From assembly GCA_030672255.1 (NCBI GenBank), contig DAOVGU010000020.1:1-7160 (forward strand): 7,160 nt of DNA, written 5' to 3'. Position numbers and translations under genes: made by a program. The notes beneath the pieces were generated by a model that was not told the origin of the DNA, did no database searches, and saw only the letters and a program-made list of their open reading frames with translations. Of this stretch, positions 5,061-7,160 are shown piece by piece. Each line of letters opens with the position of its first letter. Within the stretch, counting starts at the first letter, position 1. This stretch comes from a bacterium (GTDB lineage Bacteria; Ratteibacteria; UBA8468).

Positions 5061-5152
5061 GTAAGTTGGAATTACCACCCTGCCTTTGCAGAAAGCAATG
5101 GCAGGTTATATGACCTCCCCGGGCTTGGGTGACCAATCCCGGGTTTCTCTTT
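5061..5152 (+). ncRNA. Candidate small structured RNA (promoter, two hairpins, terminator)
   Basis: The stretch between a good promoter and an intrinsic terminator folds into two hairpins. The first pairs CCTGCC (5079-5084) with GGCAGG (5100-5105) and TTGC (5086-5089) with GCAA (5095-5098), with one T-T mismatch and an AGAAA loop. The second is the terminator hairpin. AGGT (5103-5106) can instead pair with ACCT (5113-5116), breaking the base of the first hairpin, so a two-state leader (riboswitch or attenuator) is also possible. It matches no RNA family I can name: not 4.5S/SRP, 6S, tmRNA or a c-di-GMP riboswitch. It could alternatively be only the 3' end of the trpC-like transcript. Confidence 0.5.
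5118..5152 (+). terminator. Intrinsic terminator with GNRA tetraloop
   Basis: CCCGGG (5118-5123) pairs with CCCGGG (5138-5143) and TTGG (5125-5128) with CCAA (5133-5136), with one C-T mismatch and a GTGA loop. TTTCTCTTT follows at 5144-5152. It would end both the small RNA and any read-through from the trpC-like unit. Confidence 0.8.
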
Positions 5153-5214
5153 ATGGAACGAGTAATCATAATCCTCAATAAACTGAAAAAATAGAGCCGC
5201 CCCAGAACACCCTT

Positions 5215-5240
5215 TTAAAGCCTCAAATCAATATACCATT
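5215..5240 (+). repeat. 26-nt repeat, upstream copy (partner 6192-6217)
   Basis: TTAAAGCC-CAAATCA-TATACC-TT matches 6192-6217 at 23 of 26 positions; all three differences are transitions. The copies lie 977 bases apart on the same strand and bracket the pilin gene. Confidence 0.6.
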
Positions 5241-5280
5241 TCGGCTATCTCTTCCAAAGGGGCAATCTCACTTTAGCCAT

Positions 5281-5440
5281 AAGAATTGTGCTACTATACC
5301 ATCTGCTATCTTTAGTAGCAATATGCGAGTAGATTAACTTCTTGATATTTCTCACAGCAACTTGCGCTACTTCTTCTGAAGATGCTTAAATTCCGCTACT
5401 TGCTGATTATTATTTGTCTTTAGTAGTAATATACGTATTT
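5281..5440 (+). repeat. Degenerate ~108-nt tandem repeat
   Basis: CTTTAGTAG-AATAT-CG occurs at 5310-5327 and again at 5418-5435. In each unit it is preceded at a similar distance by ATT--GCTACT. In the first unit TGCTACTA (5289-5296) and TAGTAGCA (5313-5320) form a perfect 8-bp inverted repeat; in the second the arms GCTACT/AGTAGT still pair through a G-U. The conserved pairing suggests an RNA or DNA structure. The rest of the unit is diverged. Confidence 0.5.
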
Positions 5441-5442
5441 AG

Positions 5443-5461
5443 CCCCTGATTTAATCAGGGG
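5443..5461. repeat. 19-bp perfect palindrome with CCTGATTTAATCAGG core
   Basis: Nine bases (CCCCTGATT) face their exact complement around a single central T. The inner 15 bases, CCTGATTTAATCAGG, recur in the larger palindrome at 5531-5569. A further 10-bp palindrome, AGATTAATCT, sits at 5464-5473. No T-run follows on either strand, so it is not a terminator. Confidence 0.8.
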
Positions 5462-5530
5462 TCAGATTAATCTTGTAGCAACTTCCACGCGCCATTGTGT
5501 AAGAAGACCGAAGGAAAGCAATGGTGGTCA

Positions 5531-5569
5531 TCCCGTATTACTCCTGATTTAATCAGGAGTAATACGGGA
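5531..5569. repeat. 39-bp perfect palindrome (19-bp arms, one-base centre)
   Basis: Arms 5531-5549 and 5551-5569 are exact complements around T5550, with the same 15-bp core as the palindrome at 5443-5461 but different outer bases (TCCCGTATTACT...). CCATTG (5492-5497) and CAATGG (5519-5524) form another stem just upstream. Perfect arms over 19 bp imply recent formation or selection. There is no T-run. A non-autonomous mobile palindrome or a protein-binding site are the likely options. Confidence 0.85.
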
Positions 5570-5597
5570 CAACTTCAGAGAAGAAATCCGACACAAT

Positions 5598-5626
5598 TTG
5601 CCCTTTTTATTAACAGGGTATATAAT
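5598..5626 (+). promoter_or_regulatory. Promoter of the pilin gene
   Basis: TTGCCC (5598-5603) and a perfect TATAAT (5621-5626) are separated by 17 bases, giving a start near 5633. The -10 overlaps ATG 5625, which rules that codon out as the pilin start and leaves ATG 5658 with a ~25-base leader. Confidence 0.75.
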
Positions 5627-5657
5627 GAAAAGAGGTAAGTCTGGAAGAAGGAAACAA

Positions 5658-6107
5658 ATGGCAAAAAAGAGAAAAGGCTTTACCCTCGTAGAGATTATGA
5701 TCGTGGTCGCGATTATTGCGCTTTTGGCGGCAATTGCCATTCCTAATCTCTTAAGGGCAAGACTTAACGCCAACGAAGGAGCCGCAATCGGTAATATGCA
5801 TACTTTAGTAACAGCAATGGCTATTTACAAGGCTAATCAGACACCACCCAGTTATCCTTCTACCTTGGTTATCCTAAACAGTGTCACTCCTCCCTACATT
5901 GGCCCTCTTTTAGCTGGTGGCACCAAGCAAGGATATACCTTCACCTATACACCCGGGGCTGCAGCTCCCGTGACAGGAGCAAGATACACCTATACGCTCG
6001 TTGCTGCACCAGAAGTAGCAGGTAAGACAGGAAGCAGATCTTTCTTTGCTAATGAAACTGGTGTGATTAGGATTGGCACAACCGTTTCTGGTACACCAAT
6101 TGAGTAA
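5658..6107 (+). CDS. Type IV pilin / pseudopilin-like major subunit
   Basis: This 149-aa class III-signal protein carries the short basic leader MAKKRKG, is cleaved by prepilin peptidase after G7, and would be N-methylated at F8. The mature N-terminus FTLVEIMIVVAIIALLAAIA has E12 (Glu+5), and the hydrophobic helix runs to about residue 28, continuing as NLLRARLNANE. The C-terminal part is Gly/Pro/Thr/Tyr-rich (YTFTYTPG, YTYTLVAAP) and ends with a SRSFFANETGVIRIG strand like that of small pilins and GspG-type pseudopilins. No Cys occurs. ATG 5658 is chosen because AGAAGGA (5646-5652) lies five bases upstream and the promoter -10 overlaps the earlier in-frame ATG 5625. It acts in the envelope as a pilus or secretion-pseudopilus subunit; assembly genes are not in the window. 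Strong promoter, own terminator and single-gene unit suggest high expression. Confidence 0.93.
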   Translation: MAKKRKGFTLVEIMIVVAIIALLAAIAIPNLLRARLNANEGAAIGNMHTLVTAMAIYKANQTPPSYPSTLVILNSVTPPYIGPLLAGGTKQGYTFTYTPGAAAPVTGARYTYTLVAAPEVAGKTGSRSFFANETGVIRIGTTVSGTPIE

Positions 6108-6299
6108 AAAAGTTAATGATACAATTTTTTGCATTAGTTCTCTGGATTATACCTGCATTTTTAGTTTATAAGGTGGTTCCCAGAATATCTCTTAAAGCCC
6201 CAAATCAGTATACCGTTATAGGTTGTCTTTTTTAGATAAGGGTCTCTGTTATTGTCTGAGAATGCAATCCTCATAATCTTTTAACAAACAATGAGATTT
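6108..6299 (+). other. Pilin 3' untranslated region
   Basis: There is no coding frame between the pilin stop and the terminator. The only identified element is the 26-nt repeat at 6192-6217. The region is AT-rich and would be the 3' leader into the terminator hairpin. Confidence 0.5.
6192..6217 (+). repeat. 26-nt repeat, downstream copy (partner 5215-5240)
   Basis: It matches the upstream copy at 23 of 26 positions. It lies 84 bases after the pilin stop, so it would be part of the 3' untranslated region. The upstream copy may mark the former 3' flank of another, lost pilin gene. Confidence 0.6.
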
Positions 6300-6346
6300 A
6301 TCCCCCTAACTCAACTGAAACTCAGTCGGGTTGGGGATTTTTATTT
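6300..6346 (+). terminator. Intrinsic terminator of the pilin gene
   Basis: The outer stem ATCCCC (6300-6305) pairs with GGGGAT (6333-6338). It continues inward with AACTC against GGGTT and ACTGA against TCAGT around an AAC loop, with small bulges. A T-rich run (TTTTTATTT, 6338-6346) follows directly. Confidence 0.9.
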
Positions 6347-6348
6347 AG

Positions 6349-6468
6349 ATAGGTCTTTATATTGCATCAGCAGACGTTTCTGCTTCCTGTGGTTTTAAGT
6401 TTGATGAGTGGAAAAAGTTTGTGGCAGCAGTGAATAAGGCAAACAAAGAGTTCAAAAAGATTAAATGA
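6349..6468 (+). pseudogene. Coding-like fragment without start codon
   Basis: Immediately after the pilin terminator, a frame bounded by TAG (6346) and TGA (6466) reads ...ASADVSASCGFKFDEWKKF, then VAAVNKANKEFKKIK. The regular amphipathic helix (DEWKKFVAAVNKANKEFKK) and normal codon use look like real protein. No ATG, GTG or TTG with a ribosome site begins it, so it is probably the 3' remnant of a lost gene. I do not recognise the family. Confidence 0.4.
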
Positions 6469-6497
6469 TTCTTTTGATTGCCAGTGTTAGTCCTTAG

Positions 6498-6626
6498 GTG
6501 ATAAAATCAAAAAATGGAAAGGTTGAATACGAGATTAAGCCAAAGCATCATGACGTTGACCCTAATGATGGCTACTTAGATCCAGGCACAGATTCCAATC
6601 CTTATATATTAAAAAGGACCAAATAA
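6498..6626 (+). CDS. 42-residue unknown small protein or gene fragment
   Basis: A GTG directly after a TAG opens a frame starting MIKSKNGKVEYEIKPKHHDV and continuing DPNDGYLDPGTDSNPYILKRTK to TAA 6624-6626. The acidic Asp/Pro/Gly-rich middle and plausible codon use favour coding. No Shine-Dalgarno precedes the GTG, so it may be the 3' remnant of a longer gene and not an intact one. It ends 15 bases before the next small gene and lies in a different frame from the fragment before it. Family not recognised. Confidence 0.4.
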   Translation: MIKSKNGKVEYEIKPKHHDVDPNDGYLDPGTDSNPYILKRTK

Positions 6627-6641
6627 GAAAGGAGAGGAACT

Positions 6642-6887
6642 ATGCCAACTTCTCATGAAGGAATTATTGGCCTTAACAAATTCTTTAATGATGTGTGGAA
6701 TGTCTTATGTACCCATGGGGATGTAAATCTAACCACAAGGGTGGGAACCCCAGGGGTCGCTATTACAACTGTAATAAAACACAAATTGGTGTATTGCGCT
6801 GCCCTTGACTCTTGGTCTTACAATAAATCAAATGGATACTATTTAAACACCAGAGGGGGAGGGGGCAAGATAGTAACTGGAGGGTAA
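6642..6887 (+). CDS. 81-residue unknown protein
   Basis: ATG 6642 has a strong ribosome site (GGAGAGG, 6631-6637). The protein starts MPTSHEGIIGLNKFFNDVWN and has two Cys (residues 23 and 52), a beta-rich centre (VNLTTRVGTPGVAITTVIKH), an aromatic stretch near 58-67 and a Gly-rich end (TRGGGGKIVTGG). No signal peptide or membrane helix is evident. It follows the 42-residue frame by 15 bases and is followed directly by a nine-codon frame (MMRIKLGEK, 6888-6917), so it appears to be part of a small-gene string. I do not recognise a family. The glycine-rich end could be the result of a frameshift in the G-rich tract at 6853-6864 (GAGGGGGAGGGGG). Confidence 0.55.
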   Translation: MPTSHEGIIGLNKFFNDVWNVLCTHGDVNLTTRVGTPGVAITTVIKHKLVYCAALDSWSYNKSNGYYLNTRGGGGKIVTGG

Positions 6888-6904
6888 ATGATGAGGATTA
6901 AATT

Positions 6905-6917
6905 GGGAGAAAAATGA
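6905..6917 (+). other. Start of a gene interrupted by the group II intron (5' exon)
   Basis: GGGAG (6905-6909) precedes ATG 6914-6916 by four bases, and the ATG overlaps the TGA of the preceding nine-codon frame as ATGA. The intron begins at the next base, 6918. If this is a true start codon, the gene body resumes after the intron, outside the window. Confidence 0.4.
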
Positions 6918-7160
6918 GTGCGCCGAGAAAGTTTCTTAATTCTTACTGGTGCAAGTCCAGACTGGGTAAAGATTAGCCAGCAGCCCAGCACCGACTCCCA
7001 CAGGTAAGAGAGTAATTGGCTACCTGAAGCTGGGAGAAGGGAGGTAGCGGGCAGTAGCGAAAGCGAAGGTTGGATAACAGCCCCGAAATACTCCATACTC
7101 TGGTTGCCGAAACTTTTCATTATGGAGCAGGCGATATTCTTGTAACCGCAAAAGGCAAGG
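6918..7160 (+). mobile_element. Group II intron, 5' part (domain I), cut by the window end
   Basis: GTGCG at 6918-6922 is the group II intron 5' consensus. Typical domain I landmarks follow: CTGGTGCAAGTCCAG (6956-6960 onwards into the next line's GTCCAG) forming a small hairpin, GTAGCGAAAGCGAAGG near 7053-7068, and a long stretch with no protein frame. A candidate exon-binding site 1, TCATT (7117-7121), complements AATGA (6913-6917), the last bases of the 5' exon. CTCC (7091-7094) complements GGAG (6906-6909) as candidate EBS2/IBS2. The intron-encoded reverse transcriptase, domains V-VI and the 3' boundary would lie beyond 7160. Such introns are self-splicing ribozymes and retroelements. Confidence 0.8.

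Larger units (their letters stand above)
4997..5657. other. 661-base non-coding region before the pilin gene
   Basis: No convincing protein-coding frame exists here. Signals in order are a TTGACA promoter, two hairpins with a terminator (candidate small RNA), a 26-nt repeat shared with the pilin 3' side, a degenerate ~108-nt tandem repeat, two perfect palindromes with a common core, and the pilin promoter. Apart from the 26-nt repeat at 5215-5240, I see nothing definite in 5153-5280. Confidence 0.7.

Noticed and set aside
5061..5152. Assignment to a known RNA class (SRP RNA, 6S, c-di-GMP or T-box riboswitch)
   Set aside because: None of the conserved primary-sequence signatures of these families is visible in the stretch.
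5531..5569. Long palindrome as an intrinsic terminator
   Set aside because: No T-run follows on either strand, and the next base positions are ACAACTT / ATGACCACC.
5598..5657. Upstream starts TTG 5598 or ATG 5625 for the pilin
   Set aside because: Both fall inside the promoter (TTG in the -35, ATG 5625 in TATAAT). ATG 5658 has a good ribosome site and gives the normal short prepilin leader.
6839..7120. Minus-strand 93-codon frame across the intron 5' region
   Set aside because: It runs antisense to recognisable group II intron domain I and to the end of the 81-residue frame, and its sequence is low-complexity and family-less.

Overview
The window comes from a bacterial chromosome. The gene set (PdxJ, HIT hydrolase, TauE/SafE permease, MutM, cold-shock protein, class III pilin) and the moderately AT-rich base composition fit a Gram-negative-type bacterium. 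The pilin style (GFTLVEIMIVVAIIALLAAI then NLLRARLNANE) and an interspersed repeat of the 'GTCATTCTGAG...' / 'CTCGCAACGAC' type recall Omnitrophota or Desulfobacterota-like metagenomic genomes. That placement is an impression, not a demonstration.

Region 1 (1-2204) is compact housekeeping sequence. The tail of an unidentified gene overlaps the start of pdxJ by ATGA, and pdxJ is followed two bases later by a HIT-family hydrolase. A TauE/SafE-type permease converges on them from the opposite strand and diverges from mutM. pdxJ is the odd member. Its first ~40 codons are a palindromic interspersed repeat read through in frame, and a phosphate-contacting His is Tyr.

Region 2 (2205-3904) has mutM and a cold-shock gene, separated and followed by sequence with few intact genes. 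It carries two diverged copies of a short coding-like segment, a possible Rrf2-like remnant, and a clearly decayed minimal-zincin metallopeptidase gene (3708-3904). A large hairpin with a GNRA-capped inner stem lies just after the cold-shock gene.

Region 3 (3926-4996) is a visibly more AT-rich two-gene unit with its own TTGACA promoter: a ~59-residue unknown protein followed, two bases after its stop, by a stand-alone TrpC-like (beta/alpha)8 protein. It may have been acquired horizontally.

Region 4 (4997-6348) is mainly non-coding structure around one pilin gene. A perfect TTGACA promoter leads into two tandem hairpins ending in an intrinsic terminator, which makes a candidate ~90-nt small RNA. 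After it come a degenerate ~108-nt tandem repeat, two perfect palindromes sharing a 15-bp core, a strong promoter (TTGCCC-N17-TATAAT), the pilin gene and a strong terminator. A 26-nt repeat brackets the pilin.

Region 5 (6349-7160) holds three small unrecognised reading frames. The 5' part of a group II intron follows. Its GTGCG boundary falls one base after an ATG with a Shine-Dalgarno sequence, so the intron appears to interrupt the very start of a gene that continues beyond the window.
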